The translations under genes and the position numbers were made by a program. A DNA stretch of 64,000 bases from an uncultured Alphaproteobacteria bacterium (GTDB lineage: Bacteria > Pseudomonadota > Alphaproteobacteria > Micavibrionales > Micavibrionaceae). Below are positions 44,495 to 54,248 of the stretch, piece after piece. Below the pieces are notes generated by a model. That model did no database searches, was not told the origin of the DNA, and saw only the letters and a program-made list of their open reading frames with translations. The DNA lies in assembly GCA_937931645.1 (NCBI GenBank), contig CALHAR010000001.1, positions 102,110-166,109 of the forward strand. The letters run 5' to 3'. Position 1 is the first letter of the stretch. Every line of letters begins with the position of its first letter.

Positions 44495-45892
44495 ATGACA
44501 AATAAGACACGCATTGAAACAGACTCCCTAGGCGAGGTTAACGTTCCTGCCGATGCTTATTATGGCGCGCAAACACAACGCAGTATCCAAAACTTTGCCA
44601 TTGGGATAGAGACAATGCCCGCCGCCCTTGTTCGCGCCCTTGGGATTCAAAAGAAAGCCGCCGCGTTGACCAATATGGCCGTTGGTACAATGGATAAAGA
44701 CATTGGAACCCCTATCGTTGATGCCGCAGATAAAATAATTGATGGCACATTGGCCGATCAATTCCCTCTTGTTGTTTGGCAAACAGGATCCGGCACACAA
44801 AGTAATATGAACACCAATGAAGTGATTGCTGGTTACGCTAATGAACAAGCAACAGGTAAACGCGGTGGTAAGTCCCCTATTCACCCCAATGACCATGTTA
44901 ATATGGGACAATCATCGAATGATACTTTCCCAACCGTCATGCATATAGCCGCGGCGGAGCAAGTCCATGGCGCGTTAATTCCTGCCTTAAGTGACTTACA
45001 TGAAGCTTTAGAGAAAAAAGTAGCTGCCTTTAAAGACATTGTAAAAAATGGCCGTACCCATTTACAAGACGCTACCCCGCTGACTTTAGGGCAAGAGTTT
45101 TCTGCCTATGCCAAGCAAATCGAATATGGAATCGCGCGTATTGAAACCACCATGCCTCGCCTGATGGAACTTGCCCAAGGTGGTACAGCCGTAGGAACAG
45201 GTATTAACTGTAAGATTGGTTTTGCTGAAAAATTTGCTGAGCATGTCTCCGAGATTACAGGGTTAGAGTTTCAAACGGCAGAGAATAAATTTGAAGCCTT
45301 AGCCGCGCATGATGCGATGGTGGAGTTATCTGGTGCGCTGAATACAATCGCTGTTTCCCTGATGAAAATCGCTAATGACCTTCGCTTGCTTGGTTCTGGT
45401 CCACGCTCTGGTATTGGCGAGATTTCTCTTCCTGCGAACGAGCCTGGCTCCTCAATCATGCCGGGTAAAGTCAACCCAACACAGTGTGAAGCCATGACGA
45501 TGGTTTGTACGCAAGTGATGGGGAATCATACAACCGTCACTATGGCAGGCAGCCAAGGACATTTTCAGCTGAACGTTTATAAACCAGTGATGATTTATAA
45601 TGTGTTGCAATCTATTCGTTTAATTAGTGATAGCGTCAATAGCTTTACCAAGAACTGCGTGAACGGTATTGAAGCGAACGAAACCCGTATTACAGAGCTG
45701 ATGAAAAACTCATTGATGCTGGTCACCGCGCTCAACCCACATATTGGGTATGATAACGCAGCGAAAATTGCCAAGACCGCCTATAACAATGGAACAACCT
45801 TAAAAGAAGAAGGTGTAAATCTTGGTTTGTTAACCGAAGAACAGTTTGATAAATGGGTTGACCCGCTCACCATGATTGGTCCGAAAGCTTAA
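44495..45892 (+). CDS. fumC: Fumarate hydratase class II
   Basis: 465 residues. TCA-cycle fumarase without iron-sulfur centre. Signatures: [61 protein letters not shown], and the superfamily motif [17 protein letters not shown]. The ribbon-helix-helix gene starts at the base after its stop. Confidence 0.97.
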   Translation: MTNKTRIETDSLGEVNVPADAYYGAQTQRSIQNFAIGIETMPAALVRALGIQKKAAALTNMAVGTMDKDIGTPIVDAADKIIDGTLADQFPLVVWQTGSGTQSNMNTNEVIAGYANEQATGKRGGKSPIHPNDHVNMGQSSNDTFPTVMHIAAAEQVHGALIPALSDLHEALEKKVAAFKDIVKNGRTHLQDATPLTLGQEFSAYAKQIEYGIARIETTMPRLMELAQGGTAVGTGINCKIGFAEKFAEHVSEITGLEFQTAENKFEALAAHDAMVELSGALNTIAVSLMKIANDLRLLGSGPRSGIGEISLPANEPGSSIMPGKVNPTQCEAMTMVCTQVMGNHTTVTMAGSQGHFQLNVYKPVMIYNVLQSIRLISDSVNSFTKNCVNGIEANETRITELMKNSLMLVTALNPHIGYDNAAKIAKTAYNNGTTLKEEGVNLGLLTEEQFDKWVDPLTMIGPKA

Positions 45893-46147
45893 ATGCCTGA
45901 AGAACTTTCAGACATTCTCAACGCACCTATCGTTAAACGCTCTGTCATGATTGCGGGGCACGCAACCAGCGTGTCTATTGAAAAACCGTTTTGGGAAGCG
46001 TTTAAAGCAATCGCCAAGGCGCAACAAAAATCAATCAATACCTTAATAACCGAGATTGATGATGCACGCCCGAAAGATAAAAAGATAAATCTTTCTAGCG
46101 CGATACGGCTCTACGTTTTAAATAGTTTAAAACAATCCTTTAATTAA
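45893..46147 (+). CDS. Ribbon-helix-helix domain protein
   Basis: 84 residues: IVKRSVMIAGHATSVSIEKPFW then FKAIAKAQQKSINTLITEID and LSSAIRLYVLNSL, the RHH_4-type pattern. It probably binds DNA as a dimer. In alphaproteobacteria this family is usually found directly after fumC, as here (no gap). Target unknown. Its last 21 bases overlap the 3' end of the convergent AsmA gene. Confidence 0.82.
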   Translation: MPEELSDILNAPIVKRSVMIAGHATSVSIEKPFWEAFKAIAKAQQKSINTLITEIDDARPKDKKINLSSAIRLYVLNSLKQSFN

Positions 46148-49100
46148 ATCATTCACCGCATCTTCAGGGTCACCCCCTTGAAGTATTTGATTAAGCGCAT
46201 CGGCTGGCTTTTCAATCTTCTTAGGCTCTGCTTTTGGCGCAGGTGCTTTATCAACTGGCGCAACTTCTTGTGCTGGTGTTGGTGCTGCTTTTGGTGCAGG
46301 CTCTTTATCTTGCGACAAGATACCAAATTGCTTCAACTTATCTGTTACGTCATTCCCTAAAATATCTGGCAGCTTATCACCCAGCTCTTTATTTATTTTA
46401 CGCTTAACTTTTGCCCCTATGTAATCTTCCAACACGTTCGCCCCCAATGTTGTTGGGTTACTTAACGAACCTTTGATCTTAATTTCAAATGGGTCTAAGT
46501 CCGTTACATTTTTCAACGTCACAACATTATCAACATTAATAAGCCACGTCGGAAGGTCCGCATATCCAGTCGAATTAATCGCAGACTCGGCATTCTCCAT
46601 GACCATTGATGTCACAACAATTTTACCCTTGGTAATATCGTAAACACCCTTAACCGTATCAAACTTTGTTTGACCCCCACTAAGTGCGCCACTAACCAGA
46701 CTGGTTGCAGATGTAATCAGCTTTTCTTCAGTCGCTAAACCACGTGCCAACTTAGCCAAATCAAACCCTTTAATCGTCACAGCGTTACCATTTAGGTTTG
46801 CTTTACCGTTCAAAGCATTGACAAGAGCATGAGAGCTAGCTCCTGCGGATTTTACATCCATATCAAAATCTACACTGCCCGATGTTTTTAATTTATTTGA
46901 TCCACTTAACGCTTTCGCAAGCGCGGCCAAATCAATATTGCTCATCTTATTGCTCAAGGACAAACTAAGGGGAGAGGCATTCACTTGTGTGGTTAACGTT
47001 GCTTGACCGCCAAATATACCCGCTTTCATGCTATTAATATTCAGTTTTCCATTCGCAATTTTTAAATCCGTTGATGGTTTCGTGAAATTCCATGCCCCAT
47101 GTGTAATAGAAGACGCGCTTAAACCAACATTAACATCAAGAGTTTTCATCCATGATAAATCAATCGGGTCTTTTGACCATTTACCACCAGAGCTGGACTT
47201 GGATGAACCACCAGAAGAAGCACTACCACCAGATGATGTCTTTGCTCCCAACAAGCTATCTAATGCAATTTTACCTGCCGCAATATTACCGCGTACAGAG
47301 ATGGGGGTCGCGCCCGCATTAATTTTTAAATTACCCCCAAAGTTAGTATCACCCAATGTCACTTTCATATCTGACAGGTCATACTGCTTACCATTCACGT
47401 TGGCCTTTGAATAAAAGTTTATCGCTTGGTTTAAGCCTGACTGCCCTTCAAAATCAGGAGATACAATTTGAATAGCTTTCACAAGGTTAGAATGCTTTAA
47501 ACCAATAGCAAGATTACTATAGCTTGGCGTACCCAGTAAATCTTGGGCAATACCGTCTGCATCTAACTGCCCGCCCAACGCCTTCACATTGGCTTTAAAG
47601 TTAAGTTGATCTGTATTACCTTTTCCTGAAACCGTTGCTTCCAAGGATTTTAAGCCAGCGGGTAATTTCGACACATCTGCTTTTAATGCACTTGCAAGCT
47701 GCTTCACATTGCTAGTTTTTGTATAAAGGCTGAGATCAAGACCGCTTAAATTAGATAAGTTTGCAACCTTTCCTTTAACACTAAAGGCCGCGCCTGCGAA
47801 ATTATTAACTGACGCAGTTTTTAAATTCAGAGCTTTCCCCGTCAAATCACCTGTTAGACGTAAGCCTTTTAAATCATCACCATTAATTCGCGCTTTTTGC
47901 AAGCTAACGTCAAAGCCTAAATCAAGCGGTAAAGAAAAGCCTTGGAGAGACTCTAAAGCTTCTTTGGTGCTTTTAGCCCCACTATTGGAAGCCGCAGGTT
48001 TCTTAGCACCCGCCTTACCTTGCGCCGCCAGAATGCGGTCAAAGTCAACGCTATCAACACTAACATCAATCACGGCTTTGGCACGTCCGCTTGCCGCCGC
48101 TGGTTTATAACTACCGCCCAATCCAACGATCATATCATCTAATTTTAAAACACTATCTTTTAGACTAACTGTATTTCCAGTTACCGCCCCTTTTAAGTTA
48201 AACTGCGCCGTTTTATAAAGCTTTGTCACCGCACTAGTATCTGCCTCAGGTGCGAATACCTTAAGAAACCCAGCCAGTTGATTGGTTTGACCATTCACTG
48301 CATAAGAAACAGAAGGATCAGAGTATGTCACCTGCCCTGTTTTTGAGCTTTGTGAAGAAGACGCATAACTAACATTTAAACTACCATCAACCTTACCCTG
48401 CCCTGGCAATTCAAGCGCCTTAAAAGTCGCCTTCGTCACTCTATTAGATTTATTAAGATCTAAAAAAACACCTTTAATGAGCTGACCTTGGTATTTCGCG
48501 GCGCTTAAATCAAATTTTACATCCGTATCCACGGCCATTGGCAACGTTAATGTTTGCGGAACAAGAGATTGTGATGAAGGCTTATCTGTTTGAGCATGGG
48601 CGGATTTCACCAACCCACCATTAAAGCTCGCCGTCTTTTTATCTGAAGCTATAAAATCATCTAAATTCAAAACTGATGAAGATTTTATTTCACCGCTGAT
48701 TTGTAAAGGGTTTTTATTCTCCAGGTTTTGAATAGAAAATTTTCCATTCCCCATAAATTCACCCAAAGATAATTTTAAGTTATCGAACGTAACTTGATTT
48801 TTATTGGCGGTTAACAAACCATCCAACGCGATGGCTTTACTATAACCACCCAATGAAACCCCAGTGACGGCTTGCAGTTTTGCAGGAGAATCCACTTCGA
48901 CATTGATCTGCCCCTGCACATCATAAGGCTCCGCTATAGACGTCACCCCTTGAAAGTTAAGCGCTGTCGCCGCATCAGGTAAGCTAAGCTCTGCCTGAAT
49001 AGTTAGCCCCTCGTCGCCCTTTGGTAACTTTCCCGTTTTTGCATCAATAGCAATTTTTTTATCTTGATAGACCAACGCACCTTTAATATCAAACGGCCCT

Positions 49101-49693
49101 TTTAGACTGTTGGCTTTTAAAACAATATCAACATCTTGCGCAGAATGAACCGCTCCTGTTTGATGATTTACAAATTGTAGCTTTCCATCTTTAATTTCTA
49201 ATTTATCAAGCGCAATAGAGTCTAAAACATCATTCGCCGCAGCAGCTGTTTTTTCTTTCACTACATCAGGTGCAGCCTCACTTACCGCACTTGCTTTAGA
49301 TAATTTATCCGTTGTCCATGACGGACGCCCATCTTGCATAATTTCAATTTGGATATCTGGCGCAACAAGTGTCACAGAAGAAACTTTTACTTCTTTTCTT
49401 ATAAGGGGAATTAATTGAACGCTTACCTCTACGCTTTTCATGTTTAAGATATTTTCAAATTTCTTCTTAAGGGGTGCGGCAACAACCAAATCTTCAATTT
49501 TTACACGCGGGCTAGGCAGTATAGCCAAAGACAAATCACCACCAACAGTGACATCTAAGCCCGTTGCATTTTTAACTTGTTCAATAATTTGTGGTTTATA
49601 TTTATTCCAGTCAACAAAACTGGGGCCAACAACGGCGCCCACCAGCAACAGAACAACAATAGATAAGATAACAAATAGAAAACGCATGAACAT
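46127..49693 (-). CDS. AsmA-family inner-membrane-anchored protein
   Basis: 1188 residues. One N-terminal membrane anchor (FLFVILSIVVLLLVGAVVG) precedes the AsmA start (VDWNKYKPQIIEQVKNATGLDVTVGG, SPRVKIEDLVV) and a very long beta-rich periplasmic region. The C-terminal AsmA domain (LNGKANLNGNAVTIKGFDLAKLARGL, VKGVYDITKGKIVV) is followed by a Pro/Ala/Lys-rich tail. A Ser/Gly-rich linker (SSGGSASSGGSSKSSSGG) lies near residue 830. Large AsmA proteins are thought to carry phospholipids to the outer membrane. It is about twice the length of E. coli AsmA. Confidence 0.88.
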   Translation of the reverse strand: MFMRFLFVILSIVVLLLVGAVVGPSFVDWNKYKPQIIEQVKNATGLDVTVGGDLSLAILPSPRVKIEDLVVAAPLKKKFENILNMKSVEVSVQLIPLIRKEVKVSSVTLVAPDIQIEIMQDGRPSWTTDKLSKASAVSEAAPDVVKEKTAAAANDVLDSIALDKLEIKDGKLQFVNHQTGAVHSAQDVDIVLKANSLKGPFDIKGALVYQDKKIAIDAKTGKLPKGDEGLTIQAELSLPDAATALNFQGVTSIAEPYDVQGQINVEVDSPAKLQAVTGVSLGGYSKAIALDGLLTANKNQVTFDNLKLSLGEFMGNGKFSIQNLENKNPLQISGEIKSSSVLNLDDFIASDKKTASFNGGLVKSAHAQTDKPSSQSLVPQTLTLPMAVDTDVKFDLSAAKYQGQLIKGVFLDLNKSNRVTKATFKALELPGQGKVDGSLNVSYASSSQSSKTGQVTYSDPSVSYAVNGQTNQLAGFLKVFAPEADTSAVTKLYKTAQFNLKGAVTGNTVSLKDSVLKLDDMIVGLGGSYKPAAASGRAKAVIDVSVDSVDFDRILAAQGKAGAKKPAASNSGAKSTKEALESLQGFSLPLDLGFDVSLQKARINGDDLKGLRLTGDLTGKALNLKTASVNNFAGAAFSVKGKVANLSNLSGLDLSLYTKTSNVKQLASALKADVSKLPAGLKSLEATVSGKGNTDQLNFKANVKALGGQLDADGIAQDLLGTPSYSNLAIGLKHSNLVKAIQIVSPDFEGQSGLNQAINFYSKANVNGKQYDLSDMKVTLGDTNFGGNLKINAGATPISVRGNIAAGKIALDSLLGAKTSSGGSASSGGSSKSSSGGKWSKDPIDLSWMKTLDVNVGLSASSITHGAWNFTKPSTDLKIANGKLNINSMKAGIFGGQATLTTQVNASPLSLSLSNKMSNIDLAALAKALSGSNKLKTSGSVDFDMDVKSAGASSHALVNALNGKANLNGNAVTIKGFDLAKLARGLATEEKLITSATSLVSGALSGGQTKFDTVKGVYDITKGKIVVTSMVMENAESAINSTGYADLPTWLINVDNVVTLKNVTDLDPFEIKIKGSLSNPTTLGANVLEDYIGAKVKRKINKELGDKLPDILGNDVTDKLKQFGILSQDKEPAPKAAPTPAQEVAPVDKAPAPKAEPKKIEKPADALNQILQGGDPEDAVNDLIKGLF

Positions 49694-49789
49694 TCTTTCA
49701 TAAAATGGGAGTTGATAGGCACTATATAGCGCAAGACATCGCGAACCTCAACGATTATCAAGGGCAATACTGCATATTAAGTAAAACAA

Positions 49790-52700
49790 CTAAAGGCGCG
49801 AGGCAACTTTATCACGGGCATCTATCGCCGCATCCATATTATCTGCGGTTGTTTCATGGGTGATAGCAATCAAAGAGCTACCTTTTTTAGCAAAAACGAC
49901 GGAGGCTGATTTACCACCATTAGATCCAACACAAGCAATTTCGAAACCTTGTTGACCCGTAGGCACGCGTGCAGGAAGTGAGGCAAAATCGCCCTGACAT
50001 CCACGTTTTTCTTGTGCGATATAGCTTTGCGCAAATTGTGAAAGATTTTGACCTGCGTTAGAAACCTGTGCCTTACCTGTCATTCCAGCCGCATTCCACG
50101 CATAACGTCCAGCCGCTTGTTGCCTCACCGAAGAAACACTAGATAGCCCAGACTGATTAAGCAATTGTTGAATATTACTTTGTCCAAAAGAAGGAATAGA
50201 CGCAGGAGCCGCTACAGCGGCGCGCGTCGGTACAACTGAGACCGCTTTCGTCGGGGCAGATATCGCTTGCGCAACAGGGGATTTGGCTACACGGTTATTT
50301 TGCGCCGCAATAAGTTTTTCTGCCGCTTGACGTTTCGCAGCTGCCTGACGTGTTTCTTCCGCTTGACGTTTTGCGACCGCCTGACGCTCGGCTAATGCTT
50401 GAGCTTCGCGCTGCTTTTTATCAGCCTCAATACGTTGCGCATTAACCCGCGCTTCTGCTTCTGCTATTTTCTGCGCTTCGATACGCATTTTTTCTTCTGC
50501 GGCTTTAATCTCTTGCTCTTTACGTCTCACGTCAACCAGCTTGGCTTCTGCCTCTGCGACAGCCTTACGTTTATTCTCCAGAGCAAGAGCGGCGGCGGCC
50601 AACTCTTTTTCTTTAAGACGAACCGCCTCTAATTTCTGTGCTTTCTTTTGCGCTTCAAGGTTAATCGCCTGTTGCTTTGCTTTCAAAGTTTGTTGCTCCG
50701 CCTTCAACTGTGCTTCTTTTTTCTTAGATTCAGCTAGTCTCAGCTCCATCTCTTGCAATCTTTGTTGAACCGCAGGGTCCACTCTATTGACTTTTTGAGC
50801 TTCAGCTTGCAACCGTTTTTCTGCCTGCGCCAACTTTGCTTCTAAATCAGCCAGTTTTTTACGTTGCGCTTGGTCTGTCACAGCAGGATCAAAAAGAAGT
50901 TCTTCTAGCTCTTCTTTTTCTTGATTATGTGACAGGCGTTGTTGTTCTAAAAGTAAACCTAAACGTTTAATTTCACGTTCAGCTTCATTATATCGTTTCA
51001 AAGATTGCTGAGAGCTTGGGTCACCAGCCAATGCATTTACTTGCACGTCTTCTTGCAGACGACGCATATTTTCTATCTCTTTTGAAAGGGCGAGGTTATC
51101 TGCCTGCGCCGCTTCTAGCCTCTTTTCATAGCTGCGTATTTTTTTCAACGCTTCATTACCTGTTTCAACTACGGCTGTATCAATTTGCCCACGCGCTTTT
51201 TTAGCGTCTTGGTAAAGGTTATAATTTTCTTTTTCTAACTCCTTCAACTTTTGTTGTACTTTTTGAAGTTCAAGCTCCGCTTCTGCAGAACGTTTATCTG
51301 CCGCAATTTTCTTTGCATCATTCGCATTTGAAACAGCTATATCTGCTTTAAGTGATGTAGCCTCAGGGGGACGCGGAGCGGGATCCACCTTCTTTGCTGT
51401 TTTTATCTCACTAGATTGACGCTCTTTCGTTTCTGCAAGGATTTGAGGGGCTTGAGGGTTTTGCGCTTTTTGCGCCGCCTTCTCTCTTGCTTGTTTGGCG
51501 GGCATAACAATCTCTTCAACAGGCGCCGTTGCCTCAACAATTACTTCCGGCTTCACAGGTTCTTTTTTGACATTAACAGGTTTCTCGACAGCTTTACCTA
51601 AGGTTTCCACGGTTGAAGTTTCTTTATTCTGCTCTAAAGTTTTTTTAGGAGCCGCCCTGCTTCCGTAATTCTTCTTTGTTGCGGCTATAATTTGCGGTCT
51701 AGAAGAAGACTTAACATCTGGAGCAACAGAAACACGCGTGGCGCTCTTTAGTTCTTTCTCAGCAGGTTCTTTCTTCACTGCAGGAGCTTCTACAACAGCC
51801 ACTTTAGTTTCTTTTGGTACCGCTTTAACGATGACAGGTTCTGGTGCAACAATCGCCTCAGGTAAGGCCTCAGTCACAACAGCAAGAGCCTCAACTTTAG
51901 GAGCTTCTACAACAGGCATTTCTGCCTTTGGTGTCACAGGTGAAAACTTCTGACTATCAATACGAGAAATTTGGATTTCCTTTTTTGGTGTTTCCGTTTT
52001 CTTTGGTTGAGCAATCTCTAGCTTTGGTTCCTTTGCTTTAAGAATAATAGGTTCTGGCGCAACAACGGCTTCCACAACTGGGGGAGGTTGTTTCACCTTT
52101 TCTGTTATCTTATTTTCCGCAACTTTCTCTTCAACAATTTTCTTGGTCGCCACTTTTTCAGGCGCAGGAATTGAAATTGCTTTAGGTTTTTTTACGGCTT
52201 GAATAACTTCTGAAGGAGCTTCAACAACTTGTTCTACCAATGGCTGAACAATGTCCTTAATCGGTTCGGCATTTTCAATCTTCTCGGCGCTGAAATTAGC
52301 GGCTGTTTTTGTAACACTCTCCCCCGTCAAACCAACAATACAGTTATTAAGTTCTGACTTCCCTTTAGCAAGATTATCCATGGAAAACAAATAGTTTTTA
52401 CCATCAATTTCAGCTTTAAGCTCGTTAGACTTCTCTAAAGCCTGTAAAAAATTTTCATCATACCCAAGACGAACAACCAAAGCCTGTAGAGAGGCAGGTA
52501 GTATTTCGTAGGCGCGCAACTGACCAGGGCCAGGCTGTAGGTTTATTTTATACGGCTTATCCGTATTCAACTTTTCATTTTGAAAATCAAACGCCAAAGA
52601 ATATTCATCGCGGGTATTTTGCCCCAATGTAAAAACTAACCCTTGATCATATTGTCGCGTTAAAGCGCAATAGCTATCTGAAGGTGACGGTGCTTCGATC

Positions 52701-52837
52701 ATTGTCGTCGCCCACCCTGTTGTTGGTTTTAAATCAATTACAATTTTCTCTTTTGCCTTTAAAGGTGTCGCCACCAATAATGCCGCCGTTAAAGCCAATG
52801 TTGAAATTCGAAGTGGTGATTTAATCATATTAATCAT
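49790..52837 (-). CDS. Exported coiled-coil protein sharing an N-terminal domain with its neighbour
   Basis: 1015 residues. Signal peptide (cleavage near LKA, residue 28). Residues 29-172 form a domain with GW41-42, Cys57, FDF near 85 and Cys166 in SELNNC; the next gene upstream has the same layout with the same 109-residue cysteine spacing. A Pro/Val/Lys/Glu linker follows (about 173-500) with degenerate VAPEPxIxKA repeats, then a long coiled coil (about 505-835) and a C-terminal domain (about 880-1015) with GCQGDF and EIACVGSNGG. TolA-like in style, but no TolA domain is recognised. It follows the TcpQ-domain gene by 28 bases. Function unknown; an envelope-spanning role is inferred. Confidence 0.7.
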   Translation of the reverse strand: MINMIKSPLRISTLALTAALLVATPLKAKEKIVIDLKPTTGWATTMIEAPSPSDSYCALTRQYDQGLVFTLGQNTRDEYSLAFDFQNEKLNTDKPYKINLQPGPGQLRAYEILPASLQALVVRLGYDENFLQALEKSNELKAEIDGKNYLFSMDNLAKGKSELNNCIVGLTGESVTKTAANFSAEKIENAEPIKDIVQPLVEQVVEAPSEVIQAVKKPKAISIPAPEKVATKKIVEEKVAENKITEKVKQPPPVVEAVVAPEPIILKAKEPKLEIAQPKKTETPKKEIQISRIDSQKFSPVTPKAEMPVVEAPKVEALAVVTEALPEAIVAPEPVIVKAVPKETKVAVVEAPAVKKEPAEKELKSATRVSVAPDVKSSSRPQIIAATKKNYGSRAAPKKTLEQNKETSTVETLGKAVEKPVNVKKEPVKPEVIVEATAPVEEIVMPAKQAREKAAQKAQNPQAPQILAETKERQSSEIKTAKKVDPAPRPPEATSLKADIAVSNANDAKKIAADKRSAEAELELQKVQQKLKELEKENYNLYQDAKKARGQIDTAVVETGNEALKKIRSYEKRLEAAQADNLALSKEIENMRRLQEDVQVNALAGDPSSQQSLKRYNEAEREIKRLGLLLEQQRLSHNQEKEELEELLFDPAVTDQAQRKKLADLEAKLAQAEKRLQAEAQKVNRVDPAVQQRLQEMELRLAESKKKEAQLKAEQQTLKAKQQAINLEAQKKAQKLEAVRLKEKELAAAALALENKRKAVAEAEAKLVDVRRKEQEIKAAEEKMRIEAQKIAEAEARVNAQRIEADKKQREAQALAERQAVAKRQAEETRQAAAKRQAAEKLIAAQNNRVAKSPVAQAISAPTKAVSVVPTRAAVAAPASIPSFGQSNIQQLLNQSGLSSVSSVRQQAAGRYAWNAAGMTGKAQVSNAGQNLSQFAQSYIAQEKRGCQGDFASLPARVPTGQQGFEIACVGSNGGKSASVVFAKKGSSLIAITHETTADNMDAAIDARDKVASRL

Positions 52838-52865
52838 AGGATAAAATTTTTCTTAATCGTTATTG

Positions 52866-54131
52866 TTAAAGCACACGCGATGATTGAATAAACAAAGTAC
52901 GACGACCTGTTACTGGGTCATTATTCAGTTGAGCGTTAGGACGTGTTTTTTCATCGCCATATTGGTTCAACAAGGATTGAAGCGCGTCCTCATAACTACC
53001 ATTTGTATTTATAGGAAGGCGGACAGCAAAGCCCCGATTAGACTCCCAGACAAGCTCCACTCCCGCTCTTTTTGACCATGCTTGTAATACATGCTGTAGG
53101 CTAGCTCCCACAGGTGCTGACCATTTCGCCGTTCCACCTGTTGCTGAATCTCTTGCTCTTGTAACACGGCCTGGAATTAATTGTTGCGGGGCGTGTGAAA
53201 CGCGGGATACACCGCTTCTTGTTACACCCGCCGCAGATTTCATATTTGCATCCAATCCTAAAGCCGCCGCGTTACGCGCCATCAACGCTTGAACCGCCTC
53301 TTCAAAAGAGCCTTGCACTTTGATATTATCACTGACTGTACCGCCTTGCGCCGCTTGCCAATCTAATTGGACGCCTGACCGAAAAGCCCAGCGCTCTAAA
53401 GTAGATTTCATATCATCGCCTGCTCTGGCTTCCCAAATTGGGGTTGTTTCGATTTTTGATTTTTTAGAAACACGCGCCGGTGCCGCGGGAACATCTTGCC
53501 CCCATTTTGGTGAATCGTTTACTGGCTCATTTAACGTTTTAGCAACACCGCCTAAAGGCAAGGATGCCTGCTGTATCACAGCTTTATTAACACCACCACC
53601 AGAACAACCCTCTAATTCACTCAAGGCATTACCGATACTTCCCAAGGCAAAAACCATCGGGTTACCATCAACATTCAATGTCATTTTTGTCGCACCAGAA
53701 ATGGTGTTGTAAAAGTCACTCATCTCACGCAAGTTAAAAATTAATACGCTTTGTGAAAAGGCCGTCCCAGAAAGATCACGACTACCAGAACCATCAACAT
53801 TCAGCGTGGTTGGATATTTACGACCCTGAACAAATACATCTTGGCGGAAATCAATAGCCATGGCTAATATTTTTTGAGAAGCTCCCGAAAAACGAAGCGA
53901 ATATCCATTATCGTAGCTTGTCGCCATCATACAAGGTAAATTAACCCCTTGAAGACCGCGCACTTCGGCAAATTCACTTTGCTGAACTGTCCATCCACTT
54001 GCTGGTAGAAATTGAGGGATATTACTAATCTGACTTTGCGCCTTCGCAGACCCTATAACAGACCCCATGGCAAAGCCCGCTAAAACCAAAACGGATAATA
54101 AAGCTAATCCATATGACTTATTCATCGTCAT
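52866..54131 (-). CDS. Exported protein with shared N-terminal domain and two TcpQ-like domains
   Basis: 421 residues. Signal peptide ending at AKA (residue 31). The N-terminal domain (about 35-178) has GW46-47, Cys67, IDF near 95 and Cys176 in SELEGC, parallel to the downstream protein. Two TcpQ-type modules follow, at about 232-288 (WEARAGDDMKSTLERWAFRS ... GSFEEAVQALM) and 336-420 (WSAPVGASLQHVLQAWSKRA ... GSYEDALQSLL). TcpQ modules occur in pilus and secretion proteins and often bind a secretin or cell wall; no secretin or pilin gene is nearby. A GGGAG ribosome site precedes the ATG. Confidence 0.72.
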   Translation of the reverse strand: MTMNKSYGLALLSVLVLAGFAMGSVIGSAKAQSQISNIPQFLPASGWTVQQSEFAEVRGLQGVNLPCMMATSYDNGYSLRFSGASQKILAMAIDFRQDVFVQGRKYPTTLNVDGSGSRDLSGTAFSQSVLIFNLREMSDFYNTISGATKMTLNVDGNPMVFALGSIGNALSELEGCSGGGVNKAVIQQASLPLGGVAKTLNEPVNDSPKWGQDVPAAPARVSKKSKIETTPIWEARAGDDMKSTLERWAFRSGVQLDWQAAQGGTVSDNIKVQGSFEEAVQALMARNAAALGLDANMKSAAGVTRSGVSRVSHAPQQLIPGRVTRARDSATGGTAKWSAPVGASLQHVLQAWSKRAGVELVWESNRGFAVRLPINTNGSYEDALQSLLNQYGDEKTRPNAQLNNDPVTGRRTLFIQSSRVL

Positions 54132-54248
54132 AAAACTCCCAATAATTCTTAAAAATCCAGTTGAACATAGGACGGAGAAAGGTATGACGCAAGCAGATTT
54201 CAGGGATTTGAGTAATTCATCTGCAAGTTTGTTAGCCTTATGTATTAC

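Noticed and set aside
52866..54131. Secretin N-terminal (STN) reading of the repeated domains
   Set aside because: The W...L..W...G...W...GS(F/Y)..A spacing fits TcpQ better, and no secretin beta domain follows.
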